This document shows, piece after piece, positions 52,775 to 61,098 of a stretch of 64,000 nucleotides of DNA. A model generated the notes under the pieces. That model saw only the letters and a list, made by a program, of their open reading frames with translations. It was not told the origin of the DNA and searched no databases. Made by a program: the position numbers and the translations under genes. Within the stretch, counting starts at the first letter, position 1. Each line of letters opens with the position of its first letter. Source of the DNA: Cognatiluteimonas lumbrici (GTDB taxonomy: Bacteria; Pseudomonadota; Gammaproteobacteria; Xanthomonadales; Xanthomonadaceae); the NCBI RefSeq assembly GCF_006476065.1, contig NZ_ML636798.1, forward strand, positions 1,500,207 through 1,564,206. Direction: 5' to 3'.

Positions 52775-53439
52775 CACGAGCGTCCGGCGATCCGTTCGGC
52801 AATCAGTTCGATGAGCGTATCCGCAAGCGCGGCCTTGGGGGCGGGGCCGAGTGCGCGCTCGAAGCCCTCGCCGACCACGGTGAGCGCGTTGGTCTCGGCT
52901 TCGAAGCCGCTTCCGGGCACGCCGACGCGGTTGGCGGCGACCAGGTCCACGCGCTTGGCGGCCAGCTTGGCGCGCGCGTTCGCGACCAGGTCCTCGGTCT
53001 CCGCGGCGAAGCCCACCACCAGGCGCGGGCGCAGCCGGTGCGCGGCGACCGCGGCGAGCACGTCCGGTGTTCGCACCAGTTCCAGCGTCATGCGCTCCAC
53101 GCCCGGCTGCTTCTTGAGCTTGTGGCCAGCGGTGTCGCGCGGGGTCCAGTCGGCTACCGCGGCGGCGCCGACATAGACATCCGCGGGCAGTGCCGCCAGC
53201 ACGGCGTCGCGCAGCTGCGCCGCCGAACGGATGTCCACGCGCTCCACCCCGGCGGGCGTCTCCAGGTGCACCGGGCCGGCCACCAGCACCACTTCCGCGC
53301 CGGCGGCCGCGGCAGCCGCGGCGACCGCGAAACCCATGCGCCCGCTGCTGCGGTTGCCGATGAAGCGCACCGGGTCGATGTCCTCGAAGGTCGGGCCGGC
53401 GCTGACCACCACGCGGCGGCCGGCAAGCAGCGTGCTCAC
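52774..53439 (-). CDS. coaB: phosphopantothenate-cysteine ligase (CoaB, separate)
   Basis: Second half of the usual CoaBC enzyme: joins CTP-activated 4'-phosphopantothenate to cysteine. The 221-residue frame has [32 protein letters not shown] with HKLKKQP, and [10 protein letters not shown]. It starts at GTG 53439, whose last bases form the stop of coaC (GTGA at 53439-53436). In most bacteria the two domains are one protein of about 400 residues; here they are two frames of 194 and 221 residues. Either a true fission with coupling or a one-base difference at the linker. Confidence 0.85.
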   Translation of the reverse strand: MSTLLAGRRVVVSAGPTFEDIDPVRFIGNRSSGRMGFAVAAAAAAAGAEVVLVAGPVHLETPAGVERVDIRSAAQLRDAVLAALPADVYVGAAAVADWTPRDTAGHKLKKQPGVERMTLELVRTPDVLAAVAAHRLRPRLVVGFAAETEDLVANARAKLAAKRVDLVAANRVGVPGSGFEAETNALTVVGEGFERALGPAPKAALADTLIELIAERIAGRS

Positions 53440-54020
53440 CGCGCCGGGGCCGCCAGCCGGCCGGCGAGGTCGGCCACGATCGCTTCCGGTTCGCGCAGGC
53501 GCCCGGGGCCGCACTCGCCCTCCGCCAGCAGGCCGGTGTCGGGGCCGAGGATCTGCACGCCGCGAGCGCGCAGGGTCTCGATGTTCGCCTGGGTCGCCGG
53601 GTGCAGCCACATGCGGTGGTTCATCGCCGGCGCGACCGCCAGCGGGGCGTCGGTGGCCAGGCAGACGGTGCTGACGAGGTCGTCGGCCAGGCCGTGGGCG
53701 AGCTTGGCGATGGTGTTGGCGGTGGCCGGCGCGACGATGACCAGGTCGGCCCAGCGCGCCAGTTCGAGATGGCCCATGGCCGCCTCCGCCGCCGCGTCCC
53801 ACAGCGAATGCCGGACCGTGCGGTGCGAGACCGCCTGGAAGCTCTGGGCATCCACGAAGCGTTGCGCCGAGGCGGTCATCGCCACCTGCACCTCGGCCCC
53901 GGCGTCGCGCAGCCGGCGCACCAGCTCGACCGCCTTGTAGGCCGCGATGCCGCCGCACACGCACAGCAGCACGCGTCGCTTCGCGAAGCCGTCCCCGGTG
54001 CCGTCGGTGCCTGCGTTCAT
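53436..54020 (-). CDS. coaC: phosphopantothenoylcysteine decarboxylase (CoaC, separate)
   Basis: FMN-dependent decarboxylation to 4'-phosphopantetheine. The 194-residue product has [17 protein letters not shown], the active-site His in [12 protein letters not shown], the [17 protein letters not shown] helix and the substrate-clamp motif [17 protein letters not shown] 54020. The frame ends Ala-Pro-Ala-Arg-stop exactly where the linker to CoaB lies in fused relatives. It is divergent from radC across 100 bp. Confidence 0.87.
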   Translation of the reverse strand: MNAGTDGTGDGFAKRRVLLCVCGGIAAYKAVELVRRLRDAGAEVQVAMTASAQRFVDAQSFQAVSHRTVRHSLWDAAAEAAMGHLELARWADLVIVAPATANTIAKLAHGLADDLVSTVCLATDAPLAVAPAMNHRMWLHPATQANIETLRARGVQILGPDTGLLAEGECGPGRLREPEAIVADLAGRLAAPAR

Positions 54021-54120
54021 GGTGCCGGAAGTTCCCTACATCCAGTCGCGGCCTAGCTTACCCGAAGCCCCGTGCAAGGCCCGACGGCGGCCGCGGCGGC
54101 GCCAGCCGATCCTGTCCGGC

Positions 54121-54795
54121 ATGCAGATCAGCGACTGGCCAGCGAACGAGCGCCCGCGCGAGAAGATGACCGCCCGCGGCGCCGGGGTGCTCTCCGACGC
54201 CGAGCTGCTCGCGATCTTCCTCGGCTCCGGGACCCGCGGGCGCGACGCGGTCAGTACCGCGCGCGCCCTGCTCGCGGCGCACGGCCCGCTGCGCCGCCTG
54301 CTGGAACGCACGCCGACGGAACTGGCGGCCCTGCCCGGCCTGGGCCAGGCACGGGCCTGCCAGCTGCTGGCGGCGCTGGAGCTGTGCGACCGCTTCCTCG
54401 CTGCCGGGCTCGAGCGCGGCGAGGCGCTGACCGACCCGCCCGCCGCCGGCCGCTATTTCGCCCAGCGCCTGCGCGGCCACCCCAACGAGGTCTTCGCGGT
54501 CCTGTTCCTCGACACCCGCCACCGCGCGCTCGGTTTCGAGGAGCTGTTCCGGGGCACGGTGGACGGCGCCGAGGTGCACCCGCGCGAGGTCGTCCGGCGC
54601 GCGCTGGTGCACAACGCCGCCGCGGTCATCGTCGGCCACAACCACCCCAGCGGCAGCGCCGAGCCCAGCGCCGCCGACCGCGCCGTGACCGCGCGCCTGA
54701 AGCAGGCGCTGGCGCTGGTGGACATCCGCCTGCTCGACCACTTCGTCGTCGGTGACGGCGTCCCCGTCTCCCTCGCCGCGCGCGGGTGGGTCTGA
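54121..54795 (+). CDS. radC: RadC family JAB-domain protein
   Basis: A 224-residue protein with an N-terminal helix-hairpin-helix region ([19 protein letters not shown]) and a JAB1/MPN zinc domain carrying [14 protein letters not shown]. The name implies DNA repair, but the original E. coli radC phenotype was reassigned; the true role is unknown. ATG 54121 ([15 protein letters not shown]) matches the family start. Its end lies 47 bp before the argS start. Confidence 0.93.
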   Translation: MQISDWPANERPREKMTARGAGVLSDAELLAIFLGSGTRGRDAVSTARALLAAHGPLRRLLERTPTELAALPGLGQARACQLLAALELCDRFLAAGLERGEALTDPPAAGRYFAQRLRGHPNEVFAVLFLDTRHRALGFEELFRGTVDGAEVHPREVVRRALVHNAAAVIVGHNHPSGSAEPSAADRAVTARLKQALALVDIRLLDHFVVGDGVPVSLAARGWV

Positions 54796-54842
54796 GCGCC
54801 GTCGCGTACAATCGGCAGCCGTTGAACACGGCGAATTCCCCT

Positions 54843-56543
54843 GTGAATACCCCCCTTCGCGCCCTGGTCCGCGACCTCGTCGGCCAGGGCATCGAGACCC
54901 TGCGCGCTGACGGCACGCTGCCGGCCGGCCTGGAGGTCCCGGAGTTCGTGGTCGAGCGTCCCAAGGACCGCAGCCACGGCGACTTCTCCAGCAATGCCGC
55001 GATGCTGCTGGCCAGGCCGGCGAAGTCGAACCCGCGCGCGCTGGCGCAGGCGCTGGTCGCGGCGCTGCCGCCGAGCGACGCGATCGCCGCGGTCGAGATC
55101 GCCGGCCCGGGCTTCCTCAACTTCCGGCTGTCCGAAAGCGCCTGGCAGGGCCAGCTGCGCACCATCCTCGCGCAGGGCGCGGACTACGGCCGCAACGACT
55201 CCGGCCAGGGCCGCGTGGCCGGCGTCGAGTACGTGTCCGCCAACCCGACCGGGCCGCTGCACGTCGGCCACGGCCGCGCCGCGGTGATCGGCGACTGCAT
55301 CGCGCGCGTGCTCGACGCCAACGGGTGGCGCGTCAGGCGCGAGTACTACTACAACGACGCCGGCGCGCAGATCGACAACCTCGCGAAGTCGGTGCAGGCG
55401 CGCGCGCTGGGCAAGACCCCCGACGATCCGTCGTGGCCGGAGGACGGCTACCGCGGCGACTACATCGTGGAAGTCGCGCAGGCCTACCTGCGCGGCGAGA
55501 CCGTCGCCTTCGAGGACCACGCCGTCACCGGTGCCGCGGATCCGCAGGACCTCGACGCGATCCGCCGCTTCGCCGTGGCCTGGCTGCGCCGCGAGCAGAA
55601 CGAGGACCTCGCGGCCTACGGGGTCGCCTTCGACGTGTATTTCCTGGAGTCCTCGCTGTACGCCGACGGCAAGGTCGAGGAGACCGTGCGCGAACTGGTC
55701 GCCAACGGCCACACCTACGAGGAAGGCGGCGCGCTGTGGCTGCGCACCACCGACTTCGGCGACGACAAGGACCGCGTGATGCGCAAGTCCGACGGCACGT
55801 ACACGTACTTCGTGCCGGACGTCGCCTACCACCTGAGCAAGTGGCAGCGCGGCTACGAGCGCGCGATCACCGAGCTCGGCGCCGACCACCACGGCTCGCT
55901 CGCGCGCGTGCGCGCCGGGCTGCAGGCGCTCGACGCCGGCATTCCGCAGGGCTGGCCGGAGTACGTGCTGCACCAGATGGTCACCGTGGTGCGCGGCGGC
56001 GAGGAAGTGAAGCTGTCCAAGCGCGCCGGCAGCTACCTGACCCTGCGCGACCTGATCGAAGAGGTGGGCCGCGACGCGACCCGCTGGTTCCTGCTGGCGC
56101 GCAAGCCGGACTCGCAGCTCACCTTCGACATCGACCTGGCGCGCAGCCAGTCGCTGGACAACCCGGTGTACTACGTGCAGCTCTCGCACGCGCGCATCCG
56201 CGGCCTGTTCCGGCAGCTGCAGGAACGCGCGCTGGCCTGGGACCGCGCGACCGGCCTGGCGCAACCGCTGGACCTGGACAACGGGGCCACGCATGCGCTG
56301 CTGACCGCGCTGTCGCGCTGGCCGGACGTGGTCGCGTCGGCGGGCGAGCACCTGGAACCGCACCTGGTCGCGGCCTATCTTCACGATCTCGCGCAGGCGT
56401 TCCAGTCCTACTACAACGACCACCAGTTCCTGGTGGACGACGACGCCGTGCGCAGCGGCCGGCTCGTGCTCGCCGAGGCGACCGGGCAGGTGCTGGCGAA
56501 CGGCCTGGCGCTGCTGGGCGTGTCCGCGCCCGAGCGCATGTAA
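54843..56543 (+). CDS. argS: arginyl-tRNA synthetase
   Basis: Class I synthetase. The 566-residue protein has the HIGH motif in [18 protein letters not shown], a [12 protein letters not shown] segment in the KMSKS position, an N-terminal Add-1 domain and the DALR anticodon-binding C-terminus ending APERM. GTG 54843 ([16 protein letters not shown]) gives the family N-terminus; the in-frame GTG at 54786 lies inside radC. A TACAAT -10-like box is at 54807-54812. The SPOR gene follows after 19 bp. Confidence 0.95.
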   Translation: MNTPLRALVRDLVGQGIETLRADGTLPAGLEVPEFVVERPKDRSHGDFSSNAAMLLARPAKSNPRALAQALVAALPPSDAIAAVEIAGPGFLNFRLSESAWQGQLRTILAQGADYGRNDSGQGRVAGVEYVSANPTGPLHVGHGRAAVIGDCIARVLDANGWRVRREYYYNDAGAQIDNLAKSVQARALGKTPDDPSWPEDGYRGDYIVEVAQAYLRGETVAFEDHAVTGAADPQDLDAIRRFAVAWLRREQNEDLAAYGVAFDVYFLESSLYADGKVEETVRELVANGHTYEEGGALWLRTTDFGDDKDRVMRKSDGTYTYFVPDVAYHLSKWQRGYERAITELGADHHGSLARVRAGLQALDAGIPQGWPEYVLHQMVTVVRGGEEVKLSKRAGSYLTLRDLIEEVGRDATRWFLLARKPDSQLTFDIDLARSQSLDNPVYYVQLSHARIRGLFRQLQERALAWDRATGLAQPLDLDNGATHALLTALSRWPDVVASAGEHLEPHLVAAYLHDLAQAFQSYYNDHQFLVDDDAVRSGRLVLAEATGQVLANGLALLGVSAPERM

Positions 56544-56562
56544 CGAACCGAGGGAAGACGCA

Positions 56563-57255
56563 GTGGCAGCAAGACGCGGCAAGTCGCAGGCGCGACGCAA
56601 CAACGGCAACGGCAAACTGCCCGGTTGGGCGTGGATGGTGCTCGGCATCGTGCTGACCGTGGTGGTGGTGCTGGCGCTGCCCTACCTGAAGGGCCGCAAC
56701 GACGGCGACCGCTTCCTGCGCCCGACGCCCAACCCCGAGGCCAGGCCGGCGGCGGCGAGCGAGGCCGGCGACGAGGCGGCGGCCGGGGACGACGCCGCGC
56801 TGCCGGCGCCCAAGCCCACCCAGTACGACTTCTACACGCTGCTGCCCTCCGACGAGGTGGCGATGACCGACGCCGAGCTCGCCGCCACCGCGCGCGCCGA
56901 GGAGGAGCGCCGCGCGCGCGAGGACGCCGCGGCCGCCGCACGCGACGAGGACGCCGCCGAGCCCGCCACGGCGGCGCCAACCCCCACGACGTCCACGACG
57001 GCCGCGATCGAGCCCGGCGGCGACACCCCCTACGTGCTGCAGGCCGGCGCGTTCGGCTCGGCCTCGGACGCCGAATCTCTCAAGGCGCGCATCGCGTTGC
57101 TCGGGCTGAGCGCGCGGGTCGAACCCGCCGAGGTCCGCGGCCAGACCGTCTACCGGGTGCGCATGGGGCCGTACCGCACCGCGTCGGAGCTGGCCGAGGC
57201 CAAGGCCAAGCTCACCGGCGGCGGCCTGCCGGCGATGGCGATCCGCGCGAAATGA
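56563..57255 (+). CDS. SPOR domain protein (FtsN-like)
   Basis: A 230-residue protein with a basic cytoplasmic N-terminus, one transmembrane helix (AWMVLGIVLTVVVVLALPY, about 23-41), an Ala/Glu-rich periplasmic linker with a short helix, and a C-terminal SPOR domain (about 160-230; YVLQAGAFGSASDAESLKAR, YRVRMGPYRT) that binds denuded glycan strands at the septum. The layout equals FtsN, and argS-ftsN adjacency is frequent in Proteobacteria. GTG 56563 has GAGGGAAG upstream. The next gene overlaps by ATGA. Confidence 0.87.
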   Translation: MAARRGKSQARRNNGNGKLPGWAWMVLGIVLTVVVVLALPYLKGRNDGDRFLRPTPNPEARPAAASEAGDEAAAGDDAALPAPKPTQYDFYTLLPSDEVAMTDAELAATARAEEERRAREDAAAAARDEDAAEPATAAPTPTTSTTAAIEPGGDTPYVLQAGAFGSASDAESLKARIALLGLSARVEPAEVRGQTVYRVRMGPYRTASELAEAKAKLTGGGLPAMAIRAK

Positions 57256-58001
57256 GCCGCGTCGCGCTCGTCACCGGCGCCAGTTCCGGCTTCGGCCGGG
57301 CGACGGTGGAGCGCTTCGTCGCCGGCGGCTGGCGCGTGGTCGCCTGCGGCCGGCGCGCGGAACGGCTGCAGGCGCTGGTGGACGCGCTCGGCCCCGGCAA
57401 GGTGCACGCGGCCGCGTTCGACATCCGCGACGCCGACGCGATGCGCGCGGCGCTCGACGCGCTTCCCGATGACTTCCGCGGCATCGACCTGCTGGTCAAC
57501 AACGCCGGGCTGGCGCTGGGCACGCGGCCCGCGCAGGAGGCCTCGCTGGACGACTGGCGCACCATGATCGAGACCAACGTCACCGCGCTGGTGACGCTCA
57601 CGCACGCGCTGCTGCCGACGCTCATCGAGCGCCGCGGGGCGATCGTCAACGTCAGCTCCACCGCGGCGAAGTACCCCTACACCGGCGGCAACGTCTACGG
57701 CGGCACCAAGGCCTTCGTCTCGCAGTTCTCGCTCAACCTGCGCGCCGACCTGCACGGCACCGGCGTGCGCGTCACCGCGGTCGAGCCGGGCATGGCCGAG
57801 ACCGAGTTCACCCTGGTGCGCACCCACGGCGACCAGGCCGCCTCCGACGCGCTCTACGCGGGCGCCGACCCGATGACCGCGGCGGACATCGCCGACACGA
57901 TCTGGTGGATCGCCAATCTCCCCCCGCACCTCAACATCAACCGCATCGAACTGATGCCCACCACCCAGTCCTTCGCCGGCTTCAACGTCCACCGCTCCTG
58001 A
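57252..58001 (+). CDS. short-chain dehydrogenase (YdfG-like)
   Basis: A 249-residue NADP-type SDR. TGASSGFGRA is the cofactor motif, NNAG follows, the catalytic Ser is in VNVSSTAAKYPY and the Tyr/Lys in VYGGTKAFVSQ. The segment AVEPGMAETEFTLVR and the ending LMPTTQSFAGFNVHR match YdfG, which oxidises L-allo-threonine and 3-hydroxy acids and reduces malonic semialdehyde. ATG 57252 overlaps the SPOR stop. Repeat copy B lies just behind it. Confidence 0.88.
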   Translation: MSRVALVTGASSGFGRATVERFVAGGWRVVACGRRAERLQALVDALGPGKVHAAAFDIRDADAMRAALDALPDDFRGIDLLVNNAGLALGTRPAQEASLDDWRTMIETNVTALVTLTHALLPTLIERRGAIVNVSSTAAKYPYTGGNVYGGTKAFVSQFSLNLRADLHGTGVRVTAVEPGMAETEFTLVRTHGDQAASDALYAGADPMTAADIADTIWWIANLPPHLNINRIELMPTTQSFAGFNVHRS

Positions 58002-58012
58002 CACATTCTTCT

Positions 58013-58122
58013 AGCCACAGATTCCACAGATTGAAAAGGATTCAGTTCGCTGAAAGCGGGGTTGCCCGCGAAAGCCGGGGCTAAGAAGAACCAATCCTTT
58101 TTTATCTGTGAAATCTGTGGCT
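58013..58122. repeat. 110-bp element with terminal inverted repeats, copy B
   Basis: Same ends as copy A (AGCCACAGATTCCACAGAT and inverse, with AAAAGGATT/AATCCTTTT inward), different centre. Lies between convergent SDR and speA; the right end is 8 bp from the speA stop. Confidence 0.8.
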
Positions 58123-58130
58123 AAACGCTT

Positions 58131-60026
58131 TTAAAGCGGCAGCGCGGTGGGGTTGTCTTCGAGGTAGGTGTAGGCGGTGAGGCCGGCTTCGAGGGTGGCG
58201 GCGAGGGTGGCGGCTTCGTCGGAGGGGAGGTCGGCGGCGTCGATCATGGCGCGGTAGCTGGCGCGCAGCCGTTCGAGATCGTAGCCGACGTAGTCGAGCA
58301 TGACGTCGGCGGTGTCGCCGCGGCGCTGCTGGCTCATCGCGTAGCCGTCGCCCGACAGGTGCACCTCGACCGCGTCGGTATCGCCGAACAGGTTGTGGAT
58401 GTCGCCCAGGATCTCCTGGTACGCGCCGACCAGGAAGATGCCCAGCCGGTAGCTCTCGCCCGGGCGCGGCGGGTGCAGCGGCAGCGAGCTGTCGATGTCC
58501 TCGTTGACCACGTACTGGCTGACCTTGCCGTCGGAGTCGCAGGTCATGTCGCCGATCACGCCGCGGCGTTCCGGGCGCTCGTCGAGGCGGTGGATCGGCA
58601 GGATCGGGAACACCTGCTCGATCGCCCACACGTCCGGGATCGACTCGAACACGCTGAAGTTGACGAAGTACTTGTCCACCAGCCGCTCGTTGAGCTCGTC
58701 GAGCAGCGCGCGGTGGCTCTTCTCGGCGTAGTCCAGGCGCGCGCGCACCGCGTGCGCGATGGCATGGAACAGGTCGTCCAGGCGCGCGCGGTGGACCAGG
58801 TCGAGCTGGCCGAGCGCGTACAACGACAGGCCTTCGCCGTGATGGTGCTGGGCCTCGTGGAACAGTTCCACCGGCGGCCGGCGGTCGAGCTCGCCGTGGA
58901 CCTCGCGCAGGCGGCGGATCACCGCGGGCTCGTCGTCGTGCACGTCCGGCACGCGGCCCTCCGGCGCCTCCTCGACCTCGACCACGTTGGCCACCAGCAC
59001 CGCGTGGTGCGCGGTCATCGCGCGCCCGCACTCGGTCACCAGCCGCGGCTGCGGCAGCCCGTTCGCCTCGCAGGCTTCGGCCAGCGGCTGCACGATCGTC
59101 GACGCGTACTGGCGCAGTCCGTAGTTGATCGAGTTGAAGCTGCGCGAGCGCGTGCCCTCGTAGTCCACCCCGAGGCCGCCGCCGACGTCCATCCAGCGCA
59201 CCTTCGCGCCGAGCTTCGACAGCTCGACGAAGTAGCGCACCGCCTCGCGCACGCCGTTGGCGATGTCGCGAACGTTGGAGATCTGCGAACCCATGTGGAA
59301 GTGCAGCAGCTGCAGGCAGTCGCCCATGCCGCGGTCGCGCAGCGTCTTCCACAGGTCCAGCACCTGGCGCGGGCCGAGCCCGAACTTGGCCTTGTCGCCG
59401 CCGCTGTTCTGCCACTTGCCGGCGCTGATCGAGGCAAGCCGCATGCGCACGCCGATGCCCGGCACCACGCCCAGCTTCTCCGCCTCCTCGAGGATCATCG
59501 GCAGTTCCGACGGCTTCTCGACCACGATGAAGGTCTCGAGCCCGAGCTTGCGCCCGACCAGCGCCAGGCGGATGTACTCTCGGTCCTTGTAGCCGTTGCA
59601 CACCACCAGCCCGCCCGGGCGCGACAACGCCAGCACCGCCATCAGTTCCGGCTTGCTGCCGGCCTCGAGCCCGAAGCCGTCGCCGGCGTGCGCGGCGAGC
59701 ACGCCGGCCACGCCGGCGTGCTGGTTGACCTTGATCGGATAGACCGCGGTGTAGCCGCCCGCATAGCCGTGTTCGCCCTGCGCGTGCGCGAACGCGTCCT
59801 GCAGCTTCGCCAGGCGGTCGTCGAGGATGTCGGGGAAGCGCAGCAGCAGCGGCAACTTGGCGCCCTTGGCGAGCGCCGCGTCGACCACGTCCGGCAGCGC
59901 GATCTCCGGGCCGCCGGCGCCGCGCGGGCACACCACGACCTTGCCGCCGGCCACGTCGTAGTAGCCGTCCGACCAGTGCGGGATCGAGTAGGTCTTGCGG
60001 GCTTGGTCGGGCGACCAGGCGGCCAT
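58131..60026 (-). CDS. speA: biosynthetic arginine decarboxylase
   Basis: PLP enzyme converting arginine to agmatine, the first step to putrescine and spermidine. The 631-residue protein is of SpeA length. PLP lysine lies in AVYPIKVNQHAGV, then RMRLASISAGKWQNSGGDKA in two pieces (RLASISAGKW, NSGGDKAKFGLG), LHFHMGSQISN, DVGGGLGVDYEG and the C-terminal catalytic CDSDGKVSQYV. ATG 60026 is the start. It is divergent from speE across 103 bp, a polyamine pair typical of xanthomonads. Confidence 0.95.
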   Translation of the reverse strand: MAAWSPDQARKTYSIPHWSDGYYDVAGGKVVVCPRGAGGPEIALPDVVDAALAKGAKLPLLLRFPDILDDRLAKLQDAFAHAQGEHGYAGGYTAVYPIKVNQHAGVAGVLAAHAGDGFGLEAGSKPELMAVLALSRPGGLVVCNGYKDREYIRLALVGRKLGLETFIVVEKPSELPMILEEAEKLGVVPGIGVRMRLASISAGKWQNSGGDKAKFGLGPRQVLDLWKTLRDRGMGDCLQLLHFHMGSQISNVRDIANGVREAVRYFVELSKLGAKVRWMDVGGGLGVDYEGTRSRSFNSINYGLRQYASTIVQPLAEACEANGLPQPRLVTECGRAMTAHHAVLVANVVEVEEAPEGRVPDVHDDEPAVIRRLREVHGELDRRPPVELFHEAQHHHGEGLSLYALGQLDLVHRARLDDLFHAIAHAVRARLDYAEKSHRALLDELNERLVDKYFVNFSVFESIPDVWAIEQVFPILPIHRLDERPERRGVIGDMTCDSDGKVSQYVVNEDIDSSLPLHPPRPGESYRLGIFLVGAYQEILGDIHNLFGDTDAVEVHLSGDGYAMSQQRRGDTADVMLDYVGYDLERLRASYRAMIDAADLPSDEAATLAATLEAGLTAYTYLEDNPTALPL

Positions 60027-60129
60027 GGCGCGTCCTTGGAGGGTGACGGCGCGTATTCTAGACACTGCGGCGTCAATGGCTCCGCTAGAATTGCGGGTCC
60101 CCATCGACCCACCAGCCTGCGAGACCGCG

Positions 60130-60993
60130 ATGACCGCCCCGACCTGGATGCACGAGCATTTCGAGCCCACCGGCTCGTCCATCGGCTTCCGCGTGACCCG
60201 CAAGCTGGACGAGGTGCAGTCGCCGTTCCAGAAGATCGAGATCTGGGAGTCCACCGACTGGGGCAACCTGATGCTGATCGACGGCGCGATGATGCTGACC
60301 GCGCGCGACAACTTCCTCTACCACGAGATGATGTCGCACCCGGCGCTGTTCACCCACGCCAACCCGCGCGACGTGGCCATCATCGGGGGCGGCGACTGCG
60401 GCACGCTGCGCGAGGTCCTGCGCCACCCGGGCGTCGCCACGGCGGTGCAGTGCGACATCGACGAGCAGGTCACGCGCATGGCGGAGAAGTACTTTCCCGA
60501 GCTGTGCGAATCCAACGCCGACCCGCGCGCGACGCTGCTGTTCGACGACGGAGTGGCCTGGATGGCCAACCGCGCGCCCGCCAGCCTGGACGTGGTGATC
60601 GTGGACTCCACCGACCCGGTCGGCCCCGCCGAGGGCCTGTTCAACCGCGCGTTCTACGCCTCGTGCTTCCGCGCCCTGCGCGACGACGGCATCCTGGTGC
60701 AGCAGTCCGAGTCGCCGCTGGCCCTGCTCGACCTGATCCGCGAGATGCGCGCGGAGATGGCCAAGGCCGGCTTCAGCGCGTTCAAGACCCTGCCGTTCCC
60801 GCAGCCCTGCTATCCGACCGGCTGGTGGAGCTGCACCCTGGCCCGCAAGCATGCCCATGGGAGCGGGGGCGGCTTCCAGTTCCGCGAAGCCGATGCCCGC
60901 GCGGCTGCCCTGGGCACCCGCTACTACAGCGCGGACACCCACCGCGGCGCGCTGGCGACCCCGCCGTTCGTCGCTTCCGCACTGGAAATGTGA
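60130..60993 (+). CDS. speE: spermidine synthase
   Basis: Aminopropyltransferase making spermidine from putrescine and decarboxylated SAM. The 287-residue protein has MLIDGAMMLTARDNFLYHEM, the SAM-binding IIGGGDCGTLREVLRH and the active site VDSTDPVGPAEGLF. ATG 60130. Agmatine-to-putrescine enzymes and SpeD are not in this window. Confidence 0.95.
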   Translation: MTAPTWMHEHFEPTGSSIGFRVTRKLDEVQSPFQKIEIWESTDWGNLMLIDGAMMLTARDNFLYHEMMSHPALFTHANPRDVAIIGGGDCGTLREVLRHPGVATAVQCDIDEQVTRMAEKYFPELCESNADPRATLLFDDGVAWMANRAPASLDVVIVDSTDPVGPAEGLFNRAFYASCFRALRDDGILVQQSESPLALLDLIREMRAEMAKAGFSAFKTLPFPQPCYPTGWWSCTLARKHAHGSGGGFQFREADARAAALGTRYYSADTHRGALATPPFVASALEM

Positions 60994-61098
60994 CACTGTT
61001 CGCAATGTGACCTGCCGGCGGCGGACAGCCGCCCCGGCGTGGCGAACAATCGGTCGACCCGCGGATCCGGGAGCCCGCGGGGACACAGGGGATCCCGC

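Noticed and set aside
61017-61033. Hairpin GGCGGC/GCCGCC after speE
   Set aside because: Six-base stem in GC-rich DNA with no U-tract; not enough for a terminator call.
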